64,000 bases of DNA from contig NZ_LT854636.1 of NCBI RefSeq assembly GCF_900184255.1, positions 372,680 to 436,679 on the forward strand. The letters are read 5' to 3'. This document shows positions 42,540 through 51,543 of this stretch, one piece after another; within the stretch, counting starts at the first letter, position 1; each line of letters starts with the position of its first letter. The notes below the pieces were generated by a model. The model was not told where the DNA came from, did no database searches, and saw nothing but the letters and a program-made list of their open reading frames with translations. Made by a program: the position numbers and the translations under genes. The DNA comes from Haloimpatiens massiliensis. GTDB taxonomy: Bacteria; Bacillota; Clostridia; Clostridiales; Clostridiaceae.

Positions 42540-43598
42540 TTGCTTATCAAGCATAAACTGTTCTCTCAATCTCCTAAGGCCATTTTTTATAGCTTTAGCC
42601 CTAGCCTCACCTATACCCTCTACATTATCTAATTGTTCATAACTTGCTTCTATAACAGATTTTAACTCTTTAAAATTATTAACTAAGTTTTCTATTACAT
42701 TTACTGGAAGTCTAGGAATCTTGTTTAACATCCTATACCCCCTAGGTGATATCAATGTATCTACTAGTGGCACTCCAGTATATCCTAATAATTTTGAAAT
42801 ACCATCTAAATCTATTAATTCTTCTGAAGACATGTCTTGAATTTGCTTATATATTTCATTATAATCCATATCGCTTTCACAATAATCTCTTATAAGAAGT
42901 ATTCCATCTTCCTCAATATTTTTTATAAGTTCACTAAGTTGCATAGATATAAGTCTTCCTTCATTCCCTAGTTCACATATATACATCTCTATTTCACTAA
43001 CAATTCTCATTACCATTTCAGTTCTTTGGATAGCAGTTATAACATCAAACAAAGTAGCTAAATCTTGAAATTCAAGTAAATTTAAATTGCTTACTACTCT
43101 ATCTAATACAGATACGTATTTTTCCAAAGTCTGAAGAGCCTGATTAGCTCTAGCAAGTATAGCACTACTGTCCCTAAGTACATACTTTATAGTATCCTTA
43201 TATATGGTTATTACGTTTCTTCTTTGAGAAATAGCCACTACTATAGCTCCTGTTTGCCTTGCTATTCTATGTGCCGTTCTATGCCTAGTTCCAGTTTCAA
43301 AAGTAGGTGTAGAGGATTCAGGTATAAGTTGTGCATTAGCTACCAATATTCTCTTAAGATCACTACTTACTATTATTGCCCCATCCATTTTAGCTAATTC
43401 ATATATATATGAAGGACTATATTCTGAATTAATATTAAATCCACCATCTACTAACTGTAATACCTCTTCTTTGTCACTTAATACTACAAGTCCCCCAGTC
43501 TTCGCTCTTAATATGTTTTCTAAACCTTCTCTGAGTTGCGTTCCTGGAGCCATTATTTTTAAAATTTCCATTAATTCTTTATCTTTTTTAAGTCTCAC
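42534..43598 (-). CDS. disA: DNA integrity scanning diadenylate cyclase DisA
   Basis: Synthesises cyclic di-AMP while scanning DNA. The DAC domain carries DGA (MDGAIIVS, near residue 70) and RHR (GTRHRTAHR, near residue 104), the catalytic motifs. A helical linker and C-terminal helix-hairpin-helix DNA-binding domain (NVEGIGEARAKAIKNGLRRL) follow. I chose the GTG at MRLKKDKEL, 6 nt from AGGGTG; a GTG three codons earlier overlaps that site. radA is 15 bp upstream, a widespread functional pair. Confidence 0.95.
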   Translation of the reverse strand: MRLKKDKELMEILKIMAPGTQLREGLENILRAKTGGLVVLSDKEEVLQLVDGGFNINSEYSPSYIYELAKMDGAIIVSSDLKRILVANAQLIPESSTPTFETGTRHRTAHRIARQTGAIVVAISQRRNVITIYKDTIKYVLRDSSAILARANQALQTLEKYVSVLDRVVSNLNLLEFQDLATLFDVITAIQRTEMVMRIVSEIEMYICELGNEGRLISMQLSELIKNIEEDGILLIRDYCESDMDYNEIYKQIQDMSSEELIDLDGISKLLGYTGVPLVDTLISPRGYRMLNKIPRLPVNVIENLVNNFKELKSVIEASYEQLDNVEGIGEARAKAIKNGLRRLREQFMLDKQL

Positions 43599-43613
43599 TT
43601 TACTCACCCTTAT

Positions 43614-44972
43614 CTAAAAAACTTTAGTTATAGCTTCTTTTAGAGAAGATACTCCTATTATATTTATTTCTTCATTTCTTATCTTTTCCAAATTTCTGTA
43701 AGGTATAACAACATTTTTAAATCCCATCTTGCCACCTTCATTTACAAGCTTCTCACAATGTGAAATTGGCCTAACTTCTGAAGTAAGTCCCACTTCTCCT
43801 ACTACTATCATTCTATCTAGTTTAAAAGGTCTTCCTGTGGCACTTGACACTAAGGCTAAAGCTAACCCTAAATCACCAAAAGTTCCATCAATATTCAGTC
43901 CTCCAACTACATTAATGTATACATCATATTTATAGAAAGGTATTCTAAGTTTTTTTTCTAACACTGCAAGGATTAAACTTAACCGGGAATTTTCAATTCC
44001 TACAGCAGTTCTTCTAGGCATTGGAGCCTTAGTTTCACTGACAAGCGCTTGAATTTCCACTAAAAGAGGCCTAGTACCTTCCATTATCCCTATAACCGCT
44101 GAACCTTCTTGATTAAAATTTGTCTCTTCAAGAAATACTTCGGACGGATTATATATTTCCTTTAGACCCACATCTCTCATTTCAAAAACTCCTATTTCAC
44201 TAGTAGTTCCAAAACGATTTTTCATGGTACGTAATATTCTAAATTCTTGAGTTCTCTCTCCTTCAAAATATAAAACCGTGTCTACCATATGCTCCAGCAC
44301 TCTAGGGCCTGCTAATTCCCCTTGTTTAGTTACATGAGCTACTATAAAAAAAGGTATATTTTTGCCTTTGGCAGTCCTCATAAGTTCATTAGAACATGCT
44401 CTTACTTGTGAAACACTACCTGGCGCAGAACTAATTTCAGTATTATAAAGAGTTTGAATGGAATCTATTATAACAAATGAGGGTTCTATATCTTCTATGT
44501 GTACCTTAATTGATTCTATGTCTGTTTCTGATACCACATATAAATTGGGGGAAGTAGTTTTTAGTCTATCACCCCTCATCTTTATTTGCTCTTCGGATTC
44601 CTCTCCAGATACATATAGCACCTTTCCGTACTTTTCTCCAATATTACTAGCTGTTTGAAGTAAAAGAGTTGATTTACCTATACCTGGATCTCCCGAAATA
44701 AGTACTAAAGATCCTTTAACCAATCCTCCTCCTAATACTCTATTCAGCTCTCTTATACCTGTATCATATCTTTCATATTCACTAGATTTTATACTGGTTA
44801 TACTTTTAGGTGTACTTGAATTAGCTTTAGTAGTTAGCTTAGCAGCTCTAGAAGTGTCCTTTACTTCCTCTACAAAACTATTCCATGCTCCGCAATCAGG
44901 ACATCTTCCTAACCACTTTGCACTTTCATATCCACATTTTTCACATTGGAAATAGTTTTTTAACTTCGCCAA
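43614..44972 (-). CDS. radA: DNA repair protein RadA
   Basis: RecA-like branch-migration ATPase, 452 residues from the TTG at MAKLKNYFQCEKCG (AGGAGG eight bases upstream). N-terminal C4 zinc finger (CEKCG..., CPDCGAWNSF), Walker A GDPGIGKSTL near residue 97, the RadA-specific KNRFGTTSEIGVFEM, and a C-terminal Lon-like domain. In Bacillus, RadA and DisA act together on recombination intermediates. A 600-bp gene-free region lies upstream. Confidence 0.95.
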   Translation of the reverse strand: MAKLKNYFQCEKCGYESAKWLGRCPDCGAWNSFVEEVKDTSRAAKLTTKANSSTPKSITSIKSSEYERYDTGIRELNRVLGGGLVKGSLVLISGDPGIGKSTLLLQTASNIGEKYGKVLYVSGEESEEQIKMRGDRLKTTSPNLYVVSETDIESIKVHIEDIEPSFVIIDSIQTLYNTEISSAPGSVSQVRACSNELMRTAKGKNIPFFIVAHVTKQGELAGPRVLEHMVDTVLYFEGERTQEFRILRTMKNRFGTTSEIGVFEMRDVGLKEIYNPSEVFLEETNFNQEGSAVIGIMEGTRPLLVEIQALVSETKAPMPRRTAVGIENSRLSLILAVLEKKLRIPFYKYDVYINVVGGLNIDGTFGDLGLALALVSSATGRPFKLDRMIVVGEVGLTSEVRPISHCEKLVNEGGKMGFKNVVIPYRNLEKIRNEEINIIGVSSLKEAITKVF

Positions 44973-45050
44973 TTTATACACCTCCTAGCTTTAAGAATAC
45001 TATTTTGTTAAAAACTTTACTGTTTTTTATAACAAAAAACATATTATAAT

Positions 45051-45077
45051 AAAAAAGCCACATTAAAAAACGTGGCT
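45051..45077 (-). terminator. Orphan intrinsic terminator upstream of radA
   Basis: RNA-sense AGCCAC-loop-GTGGCT followed by TTTTTTAT. No recognised gene lies directly upstream; clpC ends more than 500 bp away and has its own terminator-like palindrome. Something transcribed toward radA appears to be ended here. Confidence 0.75.
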
Positions 45078-45481
45078 ACATAGCTATCTAAATATATATT
45101 ATATACCTAATGCTTTACAATTTCTACAATTTAATTATTAATTTAATATAAACTATATCTGTTATTATTTACATGTTTTTAACATATTAAACATAGTTTT
45201 TTATATTTTATTACTATTTTGTATAATTTCCACGTTTTATTATAATCTGAAATTTTATTTTTTATCTTTTTTGACTACCTGACACACTATTACGGTTTTA
45301 TAAAAAAATAGTATATAATTATATATAAATTTCTCTATAACAATTTCTAAACTCCATTTACAGTAAAAACTTCATTTTAAACTAAAAATTTGCTTATGCC
45401 TATAATTAATAATATCATTAATTATATTATTAATATATAAATTTCTTTATTAATTCATCATTAATTCACAAAACCTTCATA
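45078..45481. other. Gene-free AT-rich region between clpC and radA
   Basis: About 400 bp of extreme AT content. No ribosome-binding site with a sensible open frame is visible on either strand, and no promoter is convincing. Bounded by a palindromic element at the clpC side and a strong terminator at the radA side. Confidence 0.5.
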
Positions 45482-45589
45482 AAAAAGGGGCTGTTGCATT
45501 AAGGAATTCACATGCAATATATTGTTTTGCAAGTTTAAAGTTAACACAATATATTGTAGGATTTATTCTTAGTGCTACAGCTCCTTTTT
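45482..45589. repeat. 108-bp palindromic (MITE-like) element after clpC
   Basis: Two 43-bp arms in inverted orientation: both begin AAAAAGG(A/G)GCTGT, continue GCA(C/T)TAAG and end CAATATATTG, with a less conserved centre of the arm. The right arm ends 7 bp after the clpC stop. It probably serves as clpC's terminator, but its size and internally conserved outer and inner blocks look more like a mobile palindromic repeat. No transposase is present and no target duplication is evident. Confidence 0.6.
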
Positions 45590-45596
45590 GTATATT

Positions 45597-48029
45597 TTAT
45601 TTTTTCATAAATACTAGTTCCCCTTGATTTTCAATAACCTGCACGCTATCACCCTTTAAAATATTTCCTTTCAACATTTCTTCTGATAACTTATCTTCTA
45701 CTACTTTAGTTATCTCTCGTCTTAGAGGTCTAGCCCCATAAGTAGAATCAAATCCCTTTTTAGCAAGTATATTTTCGGCATTTTCATCAAAACATATTTT
45801 TATATTTTGTTCATTAAGTCTCTTAGAAACTTCAGTAAGCATCAATCCAACTATTTTTCTTAAATGTATCTCTTCAAGTTGATGGAATACAATTATGTCA
45901 TCTATTCTATTTAGGAATTCTGGTCTAAAAGTCCTTTTTAATTCTTGCATAATGTTTTCTTTCATATTTTCGTACTCTGTTTCTCTTTCATCTTCTAAAA
46001 CACTAAATCCCAAAGACTTCTGTCTTTTAATAGTAGATGCTCCTGCATTTGATGTCATTATAATTATAGTATTTCTAAAGTTTACAGTTTTTCCTTTACC
46101 ATCTGTAAGCCTTCCATCCTCCAATATTTGAAGCATTATATTAAACACATCCGGATGTGCTTTTTCTATTTCATCAAACAACACCACTGAATATGGATGT
46201 CTTCTAACTTTATCTGTTAGCTGTCCTCCCTCTTCGTATCCTACATATCCTGGAGGAGATCCTATAAGTCTAGACACTGCATGCTTTTCCATGTACTCAG
46301 ACATATCTATCCTTATAATATTTCTTTCATCTCCAAACATAGCCTCTGCTAATGCCTTAGATAGTTCTGTTTTTCCCACTCCTGTAGGACCTAAAAATAT
46401 AAATGAACCTATTGGTCTTTTCGGATCTTTAAGTCCAACTCTTGCTCTTCTTACAGCTCTAGCTACAGACTTTACTGCTTCCTCTTGACCAATAACCCTC
46501 TTATGAAGTATGTCCTCCAATTTAAGTAGCCTATCTGATTCTGTTTCTGTAAGTTTTTCTACTGGTACATTAGTCCATTTAGCTACCACTGCGGCAATTT
46601 GTTTTGAAGAAACTATTCCTTCACCAACTTCGCTCTTAGTTTTCCAATTTCTTTTTAAATTTTCTAATTCATCTCTTAAATTTTTCTCCTCATCCCTTAA
46701 GTTTGCTGCCTTTTCAAAATTTTGAACATTTATTGCATCTGATTTTTCCTTGCATATTTTTTCAAGCTTTTCTTCCATAGTCTTTAAATCCGGTGGTGCA
46801 GTTAGATTTTGTATTCTAACTTTTGCTCCTGCCTCATCAACTAAATCTATAGCTTTATCTGGTAAATATCTATCTGTAATATACCTATCTGATAGCTTTA
46901 CAGCAGCTTCTATAGCATCATCTGTTATTTTTACCCTGTGATGTGCTTCATATTTATCTCGTAATCCTCTTAATATTAGTATAGTTTCTTCCTTAGTAGG
47001 CTCTCCTACCATTACTGGCTGAAATCTTCTTTCAAGAGCTGCATCTTTTTCTATATGCTTTCTGTATTCATCTATAGTTGTAGCTCCTATACACTGAATT
47101 TCTCCTCTTGCTAGAGCAGGCTTAAGTATATTTGATGCATCTATAGCACCTTCCGCTCCTCCTGCTCCTATTATGGTATGAATCTCATCTATAAATAATA
47201 TAACATTTTTTGAATTTTTTATATCAATCATTACATTTTTTAATCTTTCTTCAAATTCACCTCTATACTTAGAACCAGCTATGAGAGATGATAAATCTAA
47301 GGTAACCACTCTTTTATCTTTTAAAATTTCAGGTATATTACCTTGAACAATCCTTTGAGCTAACCCCTCTGCTATAGCAGTTTTACCAACTCCTGGATCT
47401 CCAATTAAACATGGATTATTCTTAGTCCTTCTACATAAAATTTCCAGAACTCTTTCTGTTTCCTTATCTCTTCCTATTACCGGATCTAATTCACCTTCTC
47501 TAGCCATATTTGTTAAGTCTATTCCATACTGATCTAAAGTAGGTGTACTCTCACCTGCATTTTGAGATGTATTATTATTTTGAGATACCTGTTCCCCAGA
47601 TAATTTCTGAACTATTTCCTTTATAAGTCTATTAAAGTCTACATTCAAATTTACAAGTATGGTAAATGCTACTCCTTCTCCTTCTTTTATTAATGCAATG
47701 AGCATATGTTCTGGACTTATATAATTATGATTTAAATTTCTAGCTTCCATTAAACTTATTTCTAAAAGTCTCTTGGTTCTTGGAGTTAATGGAATTTCAT
47801 TTTGAACAAAATCCATATCTCCTTGTCCTTCGTATCTATTAACTAAGGTCCTGACATTTTCAACTGTAACACCTTGATCATTAAGGCACTTTCTAGCAAC
47901 ACCTTCTTCTCTTAATATACCCAAAAGTATATGTTCTGTCCCTACATATCCGTGCCTAAAATTTTTTGCTTCTTCTTGTGCATACATAAAAACTCTTTGG
48001 GAACGTTCCGAAAATCTACCAAACATCAT
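45597..48029 (-). CDS. clpC: ATP-dependent Clp protease ATP-binding subunit ClpC
   Basis: Hsp100 unfoldase that feeds ClpP, 810 residues from MMFGRFSERSQRV (AAGGAG eight bases upstream). Two N-terminal repeats, AAA1 with Walker A GDPGVGKT near residue 211, a middle UVR-containing coiled coil that binds adaptor MecA/McsB, and AAA2 with GPTGVGKTE near residue 551. With McsB it degrades arginine-phosphorylated proteins. Last gene of the CtsR operon. Confidence 0.97.
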   Translation of the reverse strand: MMFGRFSERSQRVFMYAQEEAKNFRHGYVGTEHILLGILREEGVARKCLNDQGVTVENVRTLVNRYEGQGDMDFVQNEIPLTPRTKRLLEISLMEARNLNHNYISPEHMLIALIKEGEGVAFTILVNLNVDFNRLIKEIVQKLSGEQVSQNNNTSQNAGESTPTLDQYGIDLTNMAREGELDPVIGRDKETERVLEILCRRTKNNPCLIGDPGVGKTAIAEGLAQRIVQGNIPEILKDKRVVTLDLSSLIAGSKYRGEFEERLKNVMIDIKNSKNVILFIDEIHTIIGAGGAEGAIDASNILKPALARGEIQCIGATTIDEYRKHIEKDAALERRFQPVMVGEPTKEETILILRGLRDKYEAHHRVKITDDAIEAAVKLSDRYITDRYLPDKAIDLVDEAGAKVRIQNLTAPPDLKTMEEKLEKICKEKSDAINVQNFEKAANLRDEEKNLRDELENLKRNWKTKSEVGEGIVSSKQIAAVVAKWTNVPVEKLTETESDRLLKLEDILHKRVIGQEEAVKSVARAVRRARVGLKDPKRPIGSFIFLGPTGVGKTELSKALAEAMFGDERNIIRIDMSEYMEKHAVSRLIGSPPGYVGYEEGGQLTDKVRRHPYSVVLFDEIEKAHPDVFNIMLQILEDGRLTDGKGKTVNFRNTIIIMTSNAGASTIKRQKSLGFSVLEDERETEYENMKENIMQELKRTFRPEFLNRIDDIIVFHQLEEIHLRKIVGLMLTEVSKRLNEQNIKICFDENAENILAKKGFDSTYGARPLRREITKVVEDKLSEEMLKGNILKGDSVQVIENQGELVFMKK

Positions 48030-48047
48030 ATTTATCACTCCTTAACA

Positions 48048-49064
48048 CTATAACTTAGATCTTACTAAAATCGCTCTCTGTATATCCCTCTCTTTTCTAG
48101 ATAAACTTCCTTGAAAATTCTTTTGTAAACTAGCTGGCTGCAATGATATTAATAAATCATTAAGAGTATTTTTTCCTATATCCTTTATTATTCCAGTTTC
48201 TACTCCCATTCTCACAAATGATAAAAGTTTTAAACATTCACTATTTTCTAGAATTACCGCCGAGCGTAGTATTCCTAAAGCTCTATATATTTTATCCTGA
48301 ATTTCATAATTATACTTTTTTAATAACTTTTCTCTAGCTAAATTCTCTTGGTTTATTATTTGTTTTACCACGGCAATTAAGTTGGTCATTATTTCTTGTT
48401 CACTTACACCTAGTGTTATTTGATTAGACACTTGAAACAAGTTCCCCTCTGATTTAGATCCTTCTCCATACAATCCCCTTATAGTCATACCTAAGTGAGA
48501 AATAGCTGTAAATACTTGTTCAATTTCATTTTTCATAACTAATGCAGGTAAATGTATCATAACAGAAGCCCTTAAACCAGTTCCTAAATTTGTAGGGCAT
48601 GCTGTTAAATACCCCAATTTTTCATCAAAAGCAAATTCCATATTTTCTTCTAATTTATTATCTAACATATTAGCCGTTTCATAGGTTTCTTTAAGATTCA
48701 ATCCTCCAGTTATACATTGTATCCTTAAATGATCTTCTTCATTCATCATAATACTTACTGTTTCATCATTAGATACTATAAAAGCTCCTTTATTCTCATT
48801 GTTTAAAAGTTTAGGACTTATTAAATGTTTTTCTAGATATACACTGTTAGCTACTCTGTCACCATTCCACAAATATATAGTTTTATATTCTTTTTCACCA
48901 TATATGCTATAAAAATTATCTTCTATTTTATTTACTACATCTTTGCCATCTGCTTCTTCTAGTTTATCCGGAAATGGAATTCCTTCTAAATTTCTAGCTA
49001 ATCTTATTCTGCTACTTAAAACAATATCATCTATTTTATTGTTAGCTTTAACCCAGTTTTCCAT
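48048..49064 (-). CDS. mcsB: Protein arginine kinase McsB
   Basis: Phosphorylates arginines on damaged proteins, marking them for ClpC. 338 residues of the phosphagen-kinase catalytic fold, with the signature CPTNLGTGLRASVMIHLPAL near residue 163. The ATG at MENWVKANNK is chosen (GGGGAG seven bases upstream). It starts 17 bp after the mcsA stop and ends 18 bp before clpC. Confidence 0.96.
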   Translation of the reverse strand: MENWVKANNKIDDIVLSSRIRLARNLEGIPFPDKLEEADGKDVVNKIEDNFYSIYGEKEYKTIYLWNGDRVANSVYLEKHLISPKLLNNENKGAFIVSNDETVSIMMNEEDHLRIQCITGGLNLKETYETANMLDNKLEENMEFAFDEKLGYLTACPTNLGTGLRASVMIHLPALVMKNEIEQVFTAISHLGMTIRGLYGEGSKSEGNLFQVSNQITLGVSEQEIMTNLIAVVKQIINQENLAREKLLKKYNYEIQDKIYRALGILRSAVILENSECLKLLSFVRMGVETGIIKDIGKNTLNDLLISLQPASLQKNFQGSLSRKERDIQRAILVRSKL

Positions 49065-49081
49065 GTAACCACTCCCCAAAT

Positions 49082-49609
49082 TTATTTCTCTACTTCTCTT
49101 ATTCTATCCCTAAGTTCAGCAGCTTTTTCATACTCTTCTGCAGCTACTGCTTTTTGTAATTTTTCCTTTAAATCTAAAATTACTTTCTTTTTTAATATGT
49201 CCTTACCAGCTGTTTTAGGTATTTTTCCTATATGCTCAACATTTCCTTGAACTCTTCTTATCACTGAATTTAATGTGTTACCAAAATTCTTATAACAATA
49301 ACTACATCCAAGCAACCCCTTTTCTTTAAATTCACTATAAGTAGTACCACAATGCTCACATCTATATTCCTTTGGCTGCTCTAAACTACTATTACTATTT
49401 TTGTTCATGTAATCCATTATGCCACTCAATATACTTTGAAAAGTAAAAGGAGATGCTAAATTAAATTCCGGCTCTAATTCTAAATTTATATTTAGTCCTT
49501 CTGTATTTTTAGCACAATCCTCACATAAATATAATTCTTCCTTATGTCCGTTTATTATCCTTGAAATGTGCACTGTTGCTTCTTTCTTATTACATACACT
49601 ACATAACAC
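49082..49609 (-). CDS. mcsA: McsB activator McsA
   Basis: 175-residue zinc protein with four CxxC motifs (CSVC, CEDC, CEHC, CSYC) over residues 3-98 and a C-terminal UVR motif (LKEKLQKAVAAEEYEKAAEL). It activates McsB and modulates CtsR. GTG start eight bases after GGAGG. Confidence 0.96.
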   Translation of the reverse strand: MLCSVCNKKEATVHISRIINGHKEELYLCEDCAKNTEGLNINLELEPEFNLASPFTFQSILSGIMDYMNKNSNSSLEQPKEYRCEHCGTTYSEFKEKGLLGCSYCYKNFGNTLNSVIRRVQGNVEHIGKIPKTAGKDILKKKVILDLKEKLQKAVAAEEYEKAAELRDRIREVEK

Positions 49610-49696
49610 TTTTCATCCCTCCAAACTAGAAACTATATTAGTATAACTGTAGCACATTAGCCCTAAAATTAACTTCGGTACTCACGTAAATACAAA

Positions 49697-50155
49697 CTAT
49701 AATAATATAACTGTTATCATAGATTTTAATATATCTGCCCTTAAAGTATTTCTATCCTGTGTATTATTTGATAAGGCCCTTTCATTTATAGCAGCCTTCA
49801 TTATATTACTTTCCTTTTCAGTTATATATCCAGCTTCATATAAGCCTTCTATTATTTTTACCCCAGTATCATAAGTAATATTATTTCCAATTTTTTCATT
49901 TATGATACTAAACAAAGGCTTATAATTTTGAACTTGAATCCTTCTAATTCTAATACATCCTCCTCCACCTCTTCTACTTTCTATATAGTAGCCTTTATCC
50001 GTGGTAAATCTTGTAGTTAAAACATAATTTATTTGAGAAGGTGCACAACTAAAGTAATTAGCTAATTCATTTCTTACTATTTCTAATTCTTCCTCTTGAT
50101 TTTCTTTCATCATATCTTTTATAAATTCCTCTATAATATCGGATAGTCTTGCCAT
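49697..50155 (-). CDS. ctsR: Transcriptional repressor CtsR
   Basis: 152-residue class III stress repressor. The winged helix-turn-helix includes AQINYVLTTRFTTDKGY-like PSQINYVLTTRFTTDKGY and the wing tetraglycine motif SRRGGGGCIRIRR that senses heat. Heads ctsR-mcsA-mcsB-clpC and probably represses itself; a GGTCAAA half-site lies between its promoter and start codon. Confidence 0.97.
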   Translation of the reverse strand: MARLSDIIEEFIKDMMKENQEEELEIVRNELANYFSCAPSQINYVLTTRFTTDKGYYIESRRGGGGCIRIRRIQVQNYKPLFSIINEKIGNNITYDTGVKIIEGLYEAGYITEKESNIMKAAINERALSNNTQDRNTLRADILKSMITVILL

Positions 50156-50181
50156 TTTTATCTCTCCTGACTTTATCTTTC

Positions 50182-50225
50182 TTTGACCTTTATTTTATCA
50201 TATTATTTTTACATCTTTTATGCAA
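50182..50225 (-). promoter_or_regulatory. ctsR promoter with a candidate CtsR half-site
   Basis: Minus-strand TTGCAT, 17-bp spacer, TATGAT, then AAGGTCAAAGAAAGATAAAGTC. GGTCAAA matches one heptad of the CtsR box exactly; the second heptad position (AGATAAA) is poor. Autorepression is expected from the family, but the operator read here is only half convincing. Confidence 0.55.
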
Positions 50226-50317
50226 TACATATTGCAAATATTTTATTTAATATATATATGCATATATTAGTTTTTCTCTCTTATTCTCAATATTATTCAA
50301 ATTTACTAACATAAATA

Positions 50318-50368
50318 AAGTTCTAAATTTCAAATAGAGTTTTTTACTCAAACTGAAACTTAGAACTT
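50318..50368 (-). terminator. Terminator of the opp operon
   Basis: Arms AAGTTCTAAATTTCA and TGAAACTTAGAACTT (one mismatch) with an inner GAG/CTC stem. In the minus sense it follows the small membrane ORF by about 10 bp and ends with TTTATTT. Confidence 0.7.
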
Positions 50369-50378
50369 ATCAAAATAA

Positions 50379-50555
50379 CTATTTTATCCAAAACTTAGTC
50401 ATTATTATTAATACTAACGTTAAACAACCCACCAATATAAGTACAAAGGGCAAAATCACCTCTATACCTGCAATTGTAAGTGCCAATAAATCTTTAAATT
50501 GAAGCTTTTCACATACTTTTTCTTCTTTATACAGTTCATTTTTCATATCTCCCAT
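50379..50555 (-). CDS. Small membrane protein, 58 residues, end of opp operon
   Basis: Read from the minus strand: MGDMKNELYKEEKVCEKLQF, then one long hydrophobic stretch (LALTIAGIEVILPFVLILVG and CLTLVLIIM), ending TKFWIK. One or two membrane helices. GAGGAG precedes the ATG by 8 nt and overlaps the oppF end, and a terminator follows, so it is likely translated from the opp message. I do not recognise its family; a small partner or regulator of the transporter is speculation. Confidence 0.7.
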   Translation of the reverse strand: MGDMKNELYKEEKVCEKLQFKDLLALTIAGIEVILPFVLILVGCLTLVLIIMTKFWIK

Positions 50556-50568
50556 TTTATCTCTCCTC

Positions 50569-51543
50569 TTATACTAAGTGACAAGCCACAAAATGCTCTT
50601 TGTCAACTTCTCTATATTCTGGCATTTCTTCTGAACATCTTTTAATAGCATAGGGACATCTAGTATGAAACTTACACCCTGAAGGTGGATTTGCAGGACT
50701 TGGTATATCTCCCTTTAATATTATTCTATCTCTTCTCAAAGTAGGATCTGGTATTGGAACTGCTGATAATAAAGCCTTAGTATATGGATGTAATGGATTT
50801 TTGTATAACTCCTCTTTTGTAGCCATTTCTACTAAAGTTCCCAAATACATAACTCCCACTCTATGGGATATATGCTTAACTACACTTAAATCATGAGAAA
50901 TAAATAAATATGAAAATCCCAAAGTTTCTTGAAGCTCTTGCATTAAATTTATAATTTGCGCTTGTATTGACACGTCTAATGCGGAAACTGGTTCATCTGC
51001 CACTATAAAATCTGGATTCAAAATAAGTGCTCTAGCTATACCTATTCTCTGTCTTTGTCCTCCAGAAAATTCATGAGGATATCTTTTTATATGATATGAA
51101 GCAAGTCCACAAATTTTTAAAGTTTCAGATACTCTATGAATAACCTCTTCTTTAGAACATATTCCATGATCCCTTAAAGCCTCTCCAACTATCTCACCAA
51201 CAGTTAATCTAGGATTTAATGAACTATATGGATCTTGGAATATAAGCTGCATCTTAAGTCTTAACTTTCTCAATTGATGTTTATTGCATTTATATACATC
51301 CACATCCTTAAAATGTACCTTTCCATCTGTTTTATCCCACAGTCTCAATATGGTTCTACCTATAGTAGATTTACCACAGCCTGACTCTCCTACCAAACCT
51401 AAAGTTTCACCTTTCTTTATACTAAAACTAACATCATCTACAGCTTTTACATATCCTACAGTTCTTTGAAAAAACCCCCCGCTTATAGGAAAATATTTTT
51501 TTAAGTTTTCAACCTTTATCAATGTATCATTGCTTTGTTCCAC
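50569..51543 (-). CDS. oppF: Oligopeptide ABC transporter ATPase OppF
   Basis: Cytoplasmic ATPase of 324 residues. Walker A GESGCGKST near residue 54, Q-loop FQDPYSSLNPR, signature LSGGQRQR, Walker B FIVADEPVS and the H-loop FISHDLSV are complete. The C-terminal oligopeptide-type extension has four cysteines (from GCKFHTRCPYAIKRC to VACHLV). GTG start; AGGAGG eight bases upstream; abuts oppD. Confidence 0.94.
   Translation of the reverse strand: MEQSNDTLIKVENLKKYFPISGGFFQRTVGYVKAVDDVSFSIKKGETLGLVGESGCGKSTIGRTILRLWDKTDGKVHFKDVDVYKCNKHQLRKLRLKMQLIFQDPYSSLNPRLTVGEIVGEALRDHGICSKEEVIHRVSETLKICGLASYHIKRYPHEFSGGQRQRIGIARALILNPDFIVADEPVSALDVSIQAQIINLMQELQETLGFSYLFISHDLSVVKHISHRVGVMYLGTLVEMATKEELYKNPLHPYTKALLSAVPIPDPTLRRDRIILKGDIPSPANPPSGCKFHTRCPYAIKRCSEEMPEYREVDKEHFVACHLV

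Noticed and set aside
45482..45500. Possible insertion-sequence end (GGGGCTGTTGCATTAA)
   Set aside because: No transposase fragment or second IS end is present apart from the palindrome's own partner arm; kept only as a palindromic repeat.
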